Source of the DNA: Saxidomus purpurata
Lineage: Eukaryota; Mollusca; Bivalvia; Venerida; Veneridae
Reading direction: 5' to 3'
Length of the DNA: 64,000 nt
NCBI GenBank assembly: GCA_022818135.1
Contig: JAFMSR010000010.1
Location: forward strand, 37,644,754 to 37,708,753
A program made the translations under genes and the position numbers. Below are positions 51,067 through 63,800 of this stretch, piece by piece. The notes under the pieces were generated by a model. That model did not search any database. It saw only the letters and a program-made list of their open reading frames with translations, and was not told the origin of the DNA. How positions within the stretch are numbered: position 1 is the first letter of the stretch; each line of letters begins with the position of its first letter.

Positions 51067-51673
51067 TATCAAGGAAGAAAAACCGACAAAAAAGGTCTCC
51101 ATAATCTCTTCCATGAAAATAGCAAAGCCTATGCAATTTTATTTGGTTATACAGGGTTAATTTAGTCATGTTAAAACGTCCGCATATGTTAGTGCCCTGA
51201 CCGTGCGTGCGTAAACGCTATTCAAGCATAACAATCTCAACAAAATCAAAACGAAACGCTTTTAACATTCTAATTAGATGCTCAACAGTGCGCAAAACAA
51301 CGTTCGTGTGTTTGTAGATGTGCTTCTTAGGTCCACCGTTCTCGTTCGATATATAAAACGATACGGCCCGCGGGCATATTTCGTGCGTTTACGAAATATT
51401 TATGGCATCACAAACGTTTAAAACCCGGCGTTTCAGGAAATATCTGAAAACAGGCCCATTGTTAACAACGACCATGTAATACGCATAAAGTTTATTCATT
51501 ATTCAATATATGATTAAATCAGAAAGGATTGTGAGGCATAAAATTGTGCTTTGAATAATTTACAGTGTACAATATTTCGTAATGCAGAGCCTGTAGGTGA
51601 ATAAAAATCATTTCTTATCAACATGAATTTGTAACAGGGATCAAATAGAGATAAGTTATTTGCAAACAAGAGT

Positions 51674-51815
51674 AGTGTATGTGTATATGTGTGTGTGAGT
51701 GTGTGCGTGCGTGCGTGTGCGTGCGCGTGCGTGTGCGTGTGCGAGTGTGTGAGTGTGCGTGTGCGTGTGCGTGTGCGTGTGCGTGTGCGTGTGCGTGCGT
51801 GCGTGCGTGTGTGTG
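51674..51815 (+). repeat. (TG)n/(TGCG)n microsatellite
   Basis: About 140 bases of alternating purine-pyrimidine repeat (GTGTGT, GTGCGT, GCGTGC), which can form left-handed DNA. The His/Thr/Arg-rich frames on the minus strand come only from the repeat. Confidence 0.95.
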
Positions 51816-52504
51816 ATGTTTTAAAGGCATAAAACTTACTGTTTCCGTTTAAAAGTTTGACATGAATAAAATGACATAATTGTGAGTCTGTTTCACACGT
51901 CAAGAAAACCATGTCTAGCACTCAACTTTCAAAGTCATCGGGACAATATTATGTCAAATTGGATACTTTTGACATGGTAATATTGTGCCGGGATTATGTT
52001 TCTGACACAAACTATCTGTATTATAAGGATTTGTTTAATGTGTTGTAAAATAATCAGCGTAAATATATCCTTTAATATATCTCGTATGGCTTCCTCTTTG
52101 AGTATGGAAATGAAATAAAATTGTAAGGTTTCAATAAATTTGTTTCATCTAAGGAAAAGAAAAAGTGACAAACATGTTATTCTATTATATTTTGTACGCG
52201 CATGAACTAAATGATACAACTTTTATAACAGAGTTATGTTACAGGTATAGTTTAAAAATACGAAAATTATCAAGTTCTAAAATTATTTTGGTAATGTGCT
52301 AATAAATAATTCTTAGTTTGCAGATTTGCGTATAGGCTTGTGACTGACTTCCTTAAAAAGAGCAGTTTTGTTTTAACAACAAATGCTGTTTTAGGTTTTG
52401 AAATTGATGTACACATTACAGAGCAGAAAAAGTGTTTAAAAGGTTTATGCAGTCTGATAGTTTATACTAATTTGTTTAGCTCGATTGTGAAGAAAGCTTG
52501 TAGC

Positions 52505-52675
52505 TTATCGAGTCACTCTCGAGTCACTCTCGAGTCCGCTTCCCGGAAAAACCAGTACTTGTGTCATATGAGAATGTACGGTCGTGACCCCAGTAGGTCT
52601 CGAACCCACAACCTCCGGGATGAGCGGCCGACACCTTGACCCCTACACCACCTCTGCCCTTACACCACTGCTGAT
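52505..52675 (-). mobile_element. tRNA-derived SINE, minus strand (C2 only)
   Basis: The minus strand reads GGTGGTGTAGGGGTCAAGG (A box, about 52658-52640) and GTGGGTTCGAGACCTACTG (B box, about 52605-52587), then a body through ACGGAACCGTACATTCTCA-like sequence to a repeated CGAGAGTGACT word (52510-52535). It belongs to a different family from the SINE at 11800. It is missing from the matching place in C3 (about 61340). Confidence 0.75.
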
Positions 52676-55600
52676 AAAGCATGTGATTTTAAATTTGAGC
52701 CATATAGTTCGAAATAGGTACCTGCCATTAAATTGTTATAACCCATTTACCTTTTTAAGCTTGACCAGCAATAATTGTGAAGTACCATATTTAAATGCAT
52801 AACAACGTTAATTATGGCTTCATTATATATCTGATTAAAGATATGCAGGGCTTTTCACTTTGTCCTTATATTAGGCAAATAACACTGACAAGGAGCATGT
52901 ATGGAAGTTTTTATGTGAAATTCATTTAAAAACAACGAATAACATACGAATTAATCTTAAACAAGTTTAAAGCTGAGAGTAGTTTATTTAATTAAACGCC
53001 TAATTTTATACAAAGTATATCCAATGGCGTTGTACATAAAGATACAATTTAGACTATGTAAGGAATTTTACAGTTACATCCAACTGTGTTTTGGTTGTTC
53101 TAAAACATTTCGATCTGCAGCATGTTCTGCGTTCTACAATGCCGTAACAGACTAACAGACAATCAACTCGATATACGTCATAATTCTAATTTAAATCAAA
53201 GCACTGAAGACGCTGGATTTGTTTGTGTATTCAAAATATGTGTTCTTTGTTTTGTTGTGACGGCTATTTCAGTCTGTAATCTTCATTAGTGAAGGCTTTA
53301 CCAGTTGGTAATAAGACATGCTCAGAATGCAACAGTTATAAATCGTATTTTGGATCGAAATGTCTCTGTTTCTATTCCCGGTACACATAGTCAGCAGGGA
53401 TTTTCACTGTATTCTACAAAATGTTTTCACCTACTGTCTAAAATCAGACACTGATCGAGCAGCTAGTTAGGGCGCTTCGGAACACAAACGAGCAGGCAAT
53501 AGCACCGATCAATAAGGGGATCAATTTATTGTGCGGACCGACAAAGTAATAATGCGTATCTAAAATGCCACAATATACATTTATAGAACGAATATGTTGA
53601 GACCAGGAAGTAGCGATGTTCAATGTTTTTCTGCAGTCATTGATAGATAAGATATGAATGTATTTTAACAAAAAAGCTCATTCGATGCGTTTAAAGATAA
53701 CGAGGCCTACAGTCGAATATAGGGTAAATTGCCTTCTACTTAAAACAATCACCACCTATAAAATATAACAAATCGTTTAAACATCAACATTAACGTATCC
53801 TAACACTTGTTTCTGCTTAAGGTGCTCACGCGTATTTCTAATACATGTAAAAAAGCAGACTAGCTCGCGCACAATAAACATATCAGCAATAAGGAAAGTT
53901 ATAATTACGTCCCTTGCCGCACATTGAATAAAATTTATGAATGGATGGATATATTCGTAAAAAGAGAATGTGTATACATGCGGGTAAATATTCCTGGCTG
54001 TTCAAAATATTTCATTCTTTAAAATAACGATCAGGGTAAGACATTTTATTGTCACAGAAACTCCAAAGCATATGTTTTCTTTCCACACAAAGTCTAAGAA
54101 ATGCCTGGCGGGTTAAGAAATCGGAACTATTTCTATAGGGTGTATATATATAGTAAATCGTCCCGACTTCTTACGCATCATTGTAAAATGAAATACATCC
54201 GCGGTTCTTATTCGGAAACAGTTTACTTTAGTTATATCTACAAAATTAGCTGATGCTGCATTAGTTTATAACATTATATATTGAAACATTACAACTTTAA
54301 TGGCTGCGATGGCCATATGGTTTCAAATGAAGAATCATAATTTGCTGACAGACGTGCCGGTAAGTATATTTGTTTCTTTCACAAACAAATAAAAATCAGT
54401 CGAACAAAAAAATGAATGAATATTAACAACGACATTAATAGCTACAGAATGATAAGACACACTTAACTGCTTGAATTCACGGGGCCATTGGTTTATCATA
54501 AATATAAAATATGACAAATTGTCAGTTTATCGTTCACTAATGGTTTCAACAACTTCCTAACGTACTTGAGATAAAATCACAATCATTTATTTACACGTCG
54601 TTGCGAATCGATTGTATCGGTTAATATTGGCGAGTGTAAAAGGCATTAGTTTATTGCATCATGGCCTTTGTTAGAGTTCTAATTCTGTATTAGTGATACT
54701 GTTTGCTTATTTCTAAATGACGTTGGTTATTGTTTTTAACCAATCCGAACACTTTGCAGCTAGCTTGACAAAGAAATAGTCAAAATTTTAAAGTGAATGT
54801 TTTTCTTCCCATTAACCTTGTCAACGAAAAAAAAAACGAATTGGTGACGTGTCTATTGCTGTTGTCATTATTTAATACTTAGAAAGTCAACAATGAGTCA
54901 GCATTATCTTGCCTGTGATTTAAAACAGTCCGTTTTTATTTATACAGTCTTAAAATTTAATAAATTTCCTTTGATCTTTTCAAAGTAAAGACGAAACATT
55001 TCAAATAAAAAATGATGTGACTCTGTGTAACTTAGATAAAGTAAGCCATATTGTCTATCATTAGTTTCATTGCAGCCTTACTTGTATATTAACTTTAACA
55101 TCATATGAATTTATCTTAATCCGTTTGTCACTATTAAAAACTACTGAATTGAAAAATAGTTATTGTAGATTATTTGTAACGGATCAAAACGAAGATCAGA
55201 GACGGCATCAATTTTCAAGACAGTCTTAGAGTCAAAATCATCACCATTTAACATCATGTTGATTATGTTGAAAAGATTTGAGGATCTGTACCTATTGGTG
55301 TTTGATTGAGTTTTCATTATATTTTTTCTTTCTGAGAGATACTATAGACGAGTATAAATAACCCGTCTAGTAGACAGTGTTCTATATTGTTGCCATAAAG
55401 CTGCGGATAATCAAATCTTGTGTTGGTTTTTGTGCGACAAATAATTTACAAATAATTGAATCGTATGTAGGTTTTTTTGCGACAGGCGCATATGGGAATA
55501 CTGACAATTGTCATATGAAAATAGATTATCTGTTTATATGATTTGTTACACAGAAATGTCTTAAAGAGTTTAGTAGAAGGCAAGAAAGGGAACTTTATTC

Positions 55601-56043
55601 TCCTTGGTGGCAAAGAACATACTGTAAATTGGGTTTTATTGTTTTGGCTATTGTTTGCGACATGAAGCGGTTGCTAATTAAAAAAAAATAGCGTAAATTG
55701 TAAAACATGGTTAACGAATTTATAGACTCGTGAATAATTCATGTACACAAATATTTTACTTTGTGATGTCTAGAAAACAGATTGTCTACAGTTATGTCGA
55801 GATGATGTGTACAAAGTAATAACAGTACGTATGAAACGAATCTTATTTAGCTTGTCGACTACACTCCTATGCTTTCTCATTTAAACCATACTTAAGGGAT
55901 TTTATTCCAGGTTACACACACGCACAGTTTGAGAAAGTTGGTACTGCAACATTCACAAATTCATATTTTAGTTATGTCTAGTTAGAATGAGACGTATTTG
56001 AGCAGTTATGTGTACAGTAAGTAAGTTTATATATTTCTGATTA

Positions 56044-56217
56044 GGAATTAAATTTTCATTTTGAGTGATATACCGGCTAGTTTATCACTGTGTGGAGTTT
56101 GGATGCGTAGTAATTTAATCATGAAGGCAAAATGCCTGAGTGATTAATTACGAAGCATCTAAACGACAAACAGTGATAAACAAATAGGTATGTCACGCAA
56201 AAGTGAAATTAAGTTCC
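56044..56217. mobile_element. MITE, family M (C2-only insertion)
   Basis: Left end GGAATTAAATTTTCATTTTG then GTGATATACCGG and TTTATCACTG; right end CAGTGATAAAC, then GTCACGCAAAAGTG and AAATTAAGTTCC. Ends match the element at 22594-22757. In C3 the sequence TACTTCTGGTTGACTTTGTT (62608) runs on uninterrupted at the equivalent site. Confidence 0.75.
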
Positions 56218-56384
56218 ATTCTAACACGTTTACTTGGAAAAAATGATAAATTATGTTATAACGCTAAGCTGAGTGACTCTCCAGGTCGTCAGACAACGCA
56301 ATAACACTATAGCTGTTCCAAGAACTGTTACCCCCCATTTCTGTAATTATGACATTACTTGCATTAACTTGTTTTACAGGAATC

Positions 56385-56590
56385 ATTTTTATGCCTCGAA
56401 GGGTGGCATATAAAAATCGCACCGTCTGTCCGTCCGACCTTACATATTTTCGTGTCCGGGCTGTAACTTTGGCATGCCTTGAAAGCTTTTGAAATAACTT
56501 AGCACAAATGTTCAGCACATCAAGAAAGTGTGTGGCGCGTGCAAGACCCATGTCCTCACCTTAAAGGTCAAGGTCACTATACCTTCAGCG
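56385..56590 (+). repeat. Interspersed repeat fragment with TCAAGGTCA
   Basis: It shares CGCACCGTC-GTCCGTCC, GTGTCCGGGCTGTAACTTTG and TTCAGCACATCAAGAAA with the longer element at 46890-47640, and contains AAAGGTCAAGGTCACTA (56564). The minus-strand open frame over it is a repeat artefact. Confidence 0.65.
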
Positions 56591-57116
56591 TAAAATTAAC
56601 TGTTGAATTTTATAGAACATTATATGAATATTTAACATATGTTGCAGTTCCAACACAAACACCGACAATGTAAACGTATGTGAACGTTTTAGTTATGTTA
56701 TAATACGCGGATGAATTTTTAAAAGCTTATAATTACCTATCATTCTTACAAAATATGCCAAAACGCTCTCCCTTAAAAATAATTAGAAATATTGCCTTTT
56801 AACTTTACACATGTTTTCGGCATATTACATACGGTAAAATGGACAGGTTCAATAGTTCTGACATGTTTCATTTCAACATTAGCTCTCTGAATATACTTAA
56901 AAGATATATCGTAAAGTTTTGATCCTTAAGATATTAGATTTTAATCAAACTACAGTTTTTGTTTTTGTACGTTATAGAGGTACAGGGCCTGATTAAATAA
57001 TGTCAAATTATGCTCCTTTTTATGCTAAAATTGGCGTAAAGAAATTATTGCAATGTCAAACACTTAGAAGTATGTTTGGGCTTTAAATTTTACAACTATC
57101 CTCAGGTTTTTAACCA

Positions 57117-58030
57117 GGTTTTCCGAAGGAAAAATCCTGGTTATTAGATTGAGGTATGTCTGCGGGCGGGCGTAAACAATTTCTTCTGTGCGCAACTCCT
57201 CCTACATTTCTCAACGGATTTCAACCAATCTTTCACAGAAGTATTGTCATGAAGTACTCTGGCGCATATTGTCGGGGTTTTGTGATTTGGTCATTTTTGA
57301 CAGAATTATGGCCCTTTGTTTTTTTCACGTATGTAATTCTTCTGTGCGCGACTCCTTCTACACTTCTCAAGGGATTTCAAGCAAACTTTCACAGAATTAT
57401 TGTCACCAAGTGCCCTGGCGCATATTGTCGGGGTTTTGTTATTTGATCATTTTTGACAGAATTATGGGCCTTTGTTTTTTTCCACATAATGTAATATATA
57501 TAGAGAAATACTCTTCTGTGTGCAACTCCTACATTTCTCAAGGGATTTCAACCAAACTTTCACAGATTGAACTATAATTAAACTTAACTAAAGAATTTTG
57601 AATATTTAATGTTCTGCCCCTGGTCGTCCGTCCGTCCGTCCGTTAGCAATTTTGTGTCTCCTTATTTAAGTATATATAAAAGGGAGAATACTCTGTTATT
57701 ATAAAAGGGAGAATACTCTGTTATTACTGTCTATTTTTAGAATAGATTACCAGTCCTGTATACTTTGGAGTATTCTGTTACAGTAAGATGACAAAATTTC
57801 TCATGAGACCAGCGGGGTTCAAACCCCACACAGAGCAAGTTTTTTTTTGTTTTTTTTTTTCTTTCTTTTTTTTCTAAATAATTTTTGCCTGAATTGTGGC
57901 CCTTTGCTTTTTTTCCACATATGTTATATATAGAAGAATACTGTCACGTGCCCACTTCCTCCTACATTTCTCAAGATGTTTAAACATTTGCGCTCGGCCA
58001 GCAGACTGGAAAATGAAAACCTGGTTTTGT
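57117..58030 (+). mobile_element. Interspersed element with AACCAGGTTTT ends
   Basis: It opens AACCAGGTTTTCCGAAGG and AAAAATCCTGGTT and closes AAAACCTGGTTTTG, so the ends are related words. It contains about three 155-base tandem units with CTCCTACATTTCTCAA-GGATTTCAA and TTGTCGGGGTTTTGT (57188, 57345, 57510), a duplicated AAGGGAGAATACTCTGTTAT at 57681 and 57703, and a tRNA B box-like GGGGTTCAAACCCC near 57813. It is absent from C3, where GGGCTTTAAATTTCACAAC leads directly to TCCAAGGAT. No real coding frame. Confidence 0.7.
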
Positions 58031-60814
58031 GACAATTTCCTGTCACTTGTTTATATTCATGTCCAAGGATAAAGACAGACAATTCTGGTACATGTATATA
58101 TTTTTGTGAAAATGTCTTGCCTTTTCTACTCAGTCAGTTCTAACATGTGCGTATGATTTCATTAGAGCACCTTCTTTTAATGATTTCTCTGTTGTTGACA
58201 AGCCAATCAAAAGCAAATACAGTCAAATTGTATTGGAATTGAGTAGCTTTAGTAAAAGCATTCGTTGGAGACTGCATAATAAATATATCATTTCAGTTCA
58301 ATGAATATCAATGTCATTTTGATCCTGGTAATTTACAAAGATTGCCTGTTTGCCTAAATCTTTATTGACAGAAGCTGAGAAAATAATGAATCGCTGAGAA
58401 TTCCTTACAATGAGTTAAAACCGTAAGAAACTAGCTTGTGTTATCCAAGGGATATGCTCAAACGAAATCGCCAAGATAAATGATATTCTGAGTCAATATG
58501 ATAAGTACTTACCTTGCCTAACAAGTAGTTAACAAAAACGAATAAAATATATTTGAACATAAACATACATTACTTTGATTGAATGATTGTTATCGGAACT
58601 TGATAAGGGGGATTATTCATCTCATTCATTACAGGTCGATGACAACCTGATGTAGTAACATCTCAAGCCTTATTCGTTTCAATACTTAGTATATGATATT
58701 TGTTCGGAAGAGATACAAATATGTCCAATTACTCAATTTTCATCTCAATTAATTTACACATATGACAACAAGCTACGAATCTACCGCACATATAAAACAG
58801 TATCATATTAACATGGACGTTAGTCATTTTGTATCTTAGTTACCCAACATTCGAATAAGAAAAAACATACATTTACCAAGTGCGCATTTTAGTGTTAAAA
58901 AATTAAAATTTCACATTATGCTTCTCTAACTTAATCTCATAATCTTAAAACTCAAACATTATATTTTAGATCCCACAATTATCAAACAATTTGCAATTAG
59001 GTACGAATTACATCTTAACATCTCGTGTTCATCAGCCTTTTTAGAAGTACAATATTTACACAGAATTTCTACTTACTATATTCCATAGTCAAATTGTTTT
59101 CCATTGCAAAATATACAAAATAAAATGTGATATCACGTAGTCTAAATACTGAAATCAATATCCAAAACAATCTGCTTTAATCCTACTTCCTTTCTCTAGC
59201 TTTACATGTTTTTGTACAAACTTTGGTTATACAATTGAGCTGCCATCATAAAATGAAGTTATAAGTCAGTATAACGTGATCGTGTTAAACAGACACAGAT
59301 GGGAATAAAGGACAATTCTTGGACCAAGTAATAATTCCCTATTTCCTCTTGATCATGATTAGTTACGGAGAAACTTTTTAACAACAAAAAATAATATATA
59401 TATATTGCATATTCAGACAGACGCAGAAAAACTCCTCTGATAGTGAAATTATTAGACTAGAGACAGCTGAGTCGACAGATTTTCATATAATAACATTAAT
59501 AAATATACCCTGACCAAGGTTTACTCAAGTTAATAAATTTAATGGCACAGTCCGCGTTCTAGACCAGTTGGTGGACGAATACTTTCTGGAAACTAAAGCA
59601 AGCTTACGTTACATTTTTGTCAAATGCATTTTGATATTATCGTTATACTGTTGATATAAAATGTATGTACATGTTCTTGACGCGTGATCATATCGAACTA
59701 ATTTTATTGTTTTAAACAAAAAATGCATATACCTTCGACAGCTTTAGTCATGAAATTATAAATTGATGTTTTGTTGCAGTGCTGTTTGTGTACTAGTATA
59801 AACATTGAAGTGCGTTCGCTGACATTTTTTGTGAAATACCTTCTCTATATTGACTTCAACCATCTTGATTTATACAATTTCCCTTTCAGACAGTGACACA
59901 TTGCATGTCAAGTGCAACACATTAATGGAACGAAAGTGGACTTTTGATTAAAGTATATAAAGAATATTCCTTGTGATAAATATGCATTTGAGGGTCATTT
60001 ATAATAGTAATGCACGAGGAGCTTCAGTTCAATCTAAAAGACTTTTCATTTGACATTATTCAAATTTATGTTTCGGGAGAATTTAAACATTTTATCAAAA
60101 AAAAGTTTTTTTTCTGTTAGATTAGTAAATCTAAATATGTTCCCTTTTCCTAGTGTCAGGTCCTCTAATATAGAAGACGATGTTGCTGTTATTATCCGAA
60201 TATGTAAGTTGTAGGAACATTTGTACATAAGAGGGAAACTTAATGCAAGAACACATCACAAAAGAAATAACTTACAGAAACTCAAATTTTAACGTATATC
60301 AGTCAAATATGTTCATAATTTTCATATCGCCCGAAAACAATATTCAACGATTCGAGCATGGGCACTCGATTTGTATTTCAAATTATCAATTTTCCTATAT
60401 AAAAAGGCCAGTAGTCATATTAAATGTTTTTGATTACAAGCTTGTGGTTTTATTTGAAATTTCCAAATAATATTACAAAATGCAGCTAAAATGTCGGAAA
60501 ACAGGAACACATTGAAGTCTGTCAAATACTTTCATCAACTGAGTGTAAATTCACTCCATAAAGTAGACAGTTGAATCATACAGCAATCATCATGAGATAC
60601 AGATACAATATGACCATGTGCAAGCTTTTGATGTAACATTCAATGCAAGTGTTCGTATAAAAGGGATTTAAAAAAATAAATCATCGCAAGATCCCCGTTC
60701 CCCCCACGTCATAATAAATTTAAATATTTAAATTTCTTTGCGTTGGTATCTCTTTGCATTTCTTTGTAGTTTTAATATGCATTCTGTTATCAGACGTCAT
60801 TTTCCTATGGTACA

Positions 60815-63800
60815 TTGTTTAATGTGTTGTTAAATCATCCAAATGACGTGCAATATCCTTCAACATATCTGATATGGTTTCTTCTCTGAGCAGAGGAAGA
60901 AGAGTATGAATATGAGGACAGATTATAAGGTTTCAATAAATTTGTTTCTCCTAAGGGAAAGTAGAGACAAATATGTAATTATATTATATTTTTGCCAGCG
61001 CCTGGAAACATGATCCCACTTTTAAAATAGAGCAGCAGTAAAATGTGTTACACATTTTTTGCTATAAATAAGTCAATTAACAAATGAAACATTTTGATGT
61101 CATGTATGCCCACATCTTTTAATGGTATAGTTTAAACGTACGCAATTATTGAAAACAATATACTTTGAAATTATTGATGGTATCTTTTAGAGTTTCGTGT
61201 GCTATTAAACAATTCTTAGTGTGAAGATGTATGTATAATCTTGTGAATGACGTCCTTAAAAAGAATTGTTTTGTCAAAAAAGACCACTTCAGACTAATAA
61301 CTTTATGTTTACATTAAACAGCAAACAAAAAGTTGAAAAGTTTTCTGATTCGAATATGGCGCATGATTTTCGTTTCTACCCATATACGAAATAGCTACAT
61401 TTGTACTTGACATTGAATTGTCGTGGGCTATTTACCTTTTTCATGTTGATCAGCGATAAAAAAAGATTAACACTTTTGCTAAGGAAAAGTACCCTATTTA
61501 AATGCATTGTCAAAACTTCCTTTATAACCTTAATTATGGCTTTATTTGATAATAGAAGTTCATGAAAACATAGATATGCAAGTCGTTTCTTTTCATTATG
61601 TCTTTATATTTGGCAAATTACAATCATAAGGAGCATGTATATATTAATGTTTAATTTGTTTATTATAATAATTTAGACAATGCAAAGAGCTGTTCAGTTA
61701 CATCTACCGGTGTTTTGGTTGTTCTGAAATATTTCTCCGGCATGTTTTGCAAGCTGCAATTCCGAAGCAGAAAAAAAACAAAATCTAACAGCAACAAAAC
61801 ATTAGCATTTACTATCAAATCGATTGTGTTGAAAACATTTACCGAACTGCACTTGTTAAATTCGTGGTGTGTCTGTTTTCTTTTTATTGATTTATTTCAT
61901 AACGCGGGTACATGCATATACGGACACTACAAAATGTAGATAAATAATCTATATACAAAGCTTAAAGTGTTGCCATACAGCTTAGAATAATTGAATTTTT
62001 GTGTAGGCTTTTGTTCGACAAATAATTAAATCGTGTGTTGGTTTTTGTGCGACAAGAACATATTGGAATACTAAACAATTGTCATTTGGAATTAGGTTCT
62101 CTGATAAAATGATTTGTTACAGAGAAATGTCTTAAAGTATTGAATAGAAGACAAGAGAGAAAACTTTATTCTCCTTGGTGACAAAGAACATACTGTAAAT
62201 GGAGTTTTATCGATTAGGCTATAGGTTCCGACATGAAGAAGTTGCGTTTCAGCAAAGTTTGGCGAAGAAAAAAATCACCTCTTATGTTATACATCCAAAT
62301 GTTTGGCTGTATTGGAGATATATTCGTCATAACTTTCAAACGTTTTCTCTCACAAAACCATTGCAACAAAAATGTTCATGGGTGATGTCAAAAAACCAGA
62401 CTGTCTACAGGTATGCCGTGATGCTATATAATAAGTAACAGCAGTACGTGTGAAGGGAAACTTTTATAACTGGGCGACTACGGTCCTATGTTTTCTTCAT
62501 TTAAACGAAAAAGCTGATACTGCAGCAAACACAAATTCATATTTTAGCTAGATCTAGGGAAACGAGTAAGGACGAAGCGTATTTAACCAGTGTATATAGT
62601 TTACATACTTCTGGTTGACTTTGTTATACAACGCTTAATATTGAGTTACTATATTTTGATACATTATTATATTTTCAAGATGCAATCGTAAATGTTCATT
62701 TCTTCCTAGTTTGTAATCGATTAGAATAATGTATCTTTATACAGTGAGTATATATTGAAATAAATAAGCAACACAGATCTCAAGAAACTATGGCATAAAA
62801 AATGAAACTTATCTGTGTCATAGCAAATATTTAATTTACTTATAATCACCTATCCTTCTTAGAAAATGTGCCACAAAGCTTTGTCTGCAATCTGATATCT
62901 GAAAAATAAGCAAGAATATTTTTTGTTTTTTTAATTTTTATAAGATGGTTATTAAACTACATTTCTGTATGTTATAGAGATTCAGGGCCTGATGACATAA
63001 TGGTACAAAATATGCTCATTTTTATCCTTAAATTGCCGTAAGGTATGTTTGCATTATCAAACAGTTAAAAGTATGTATGGGCTTTAAATTTCACAACAAG
63101 CCTCTTGATATTAAATCATTTCCAAGGATATTGACGAAAGATTCTGGTTCATTGTACATGTATTTTTGTGGTGAAAATTACTAACTTTTACCTCTGGGTT
63201 TCTAACCAGTTCATCTCTAGATGGGTGAGAAACACTGAAAAACGTTTCTAAAATTTGCAGTACCCTTGTCGGGATTCGAACCGGGGACCTCCGGATTGGC
63301 AGTCCAGAAATTTAACCACTAGACAACCGCGCCATTATAAGATATTAAACAATATAGCTCAAATATACATGTCAAAATTAATCATTTTTATCTAAATGAT
63401 TCATATAGTCTGCGTTCTACATCTCGCAACCTAACTAATTTATACAAAAACTTATTTTCCTATTATAACTTTTAAGTTTTGAACGATATTCCTGTGGATT
63501 TGAGATCAGAAGATGTCTGTTATACTTTTATTATTATATTACAAAAACTATCGCTAAAGCATAATATAAAAATTACTTACATATAGAACTTTTCACTAGT
63601 ATGTTAAGTGTCTCAGTCATGTAATTAGATTAATGATATCATTCATATTACTATTTGCATTCGAGTGTCTGTCGTAGAGAAAGAATGATAACCAAAATAT
63701 AAGTTTTATTTGAATATATTTTATGGACTATTGATACAGATATCAACGATCACTGATGTACAAACTTTTAGGTCTTCAAAGTTTAAATTGGAACAAAATG

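Larger units (their letters stand above)
52030..60750 (+). repeat. Segmental duplication, copy C2
   Basis: Anchors to C1 are given with that entry. To C3 the match is also collinear, for example TTATAA-ACCTATC-TTCT at 56728 and 62840, CAGGGCCTGAT at 56983 and 62987, and GTATG-TGGGCTTTAAATTT at 57070 and 63071. Insertions private to C2 are the SINE at 52505-52675, the MITE at 56044-56217, the repeat fragment at 56385-56590 and the element at 57117-58030. No gene is seen. Confidence 0.85.

Noticed and set aside
51514..51921. His/Thr/Arg/Ala-rich frames on the minus strand
   Set aside because: They are translations of the (TG)n microsatellite.
56264..56551. 95-codon minus-strand frame
   Set aside because: It covers the interspersed repeat that also occurs at 46890 and is non-coding there.
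57156..57577. Two overlapping frames with internal repeats
   Set aside because: The repeats are DNA-level tandem units of an interspersed element, open in two frames at once.
63256..63336. Functional tRNA-Gly (GCC)
   Set aside because: The anticodon arm pairs, but the T stem and acceptor stem do not, and a SINE-like body follows.
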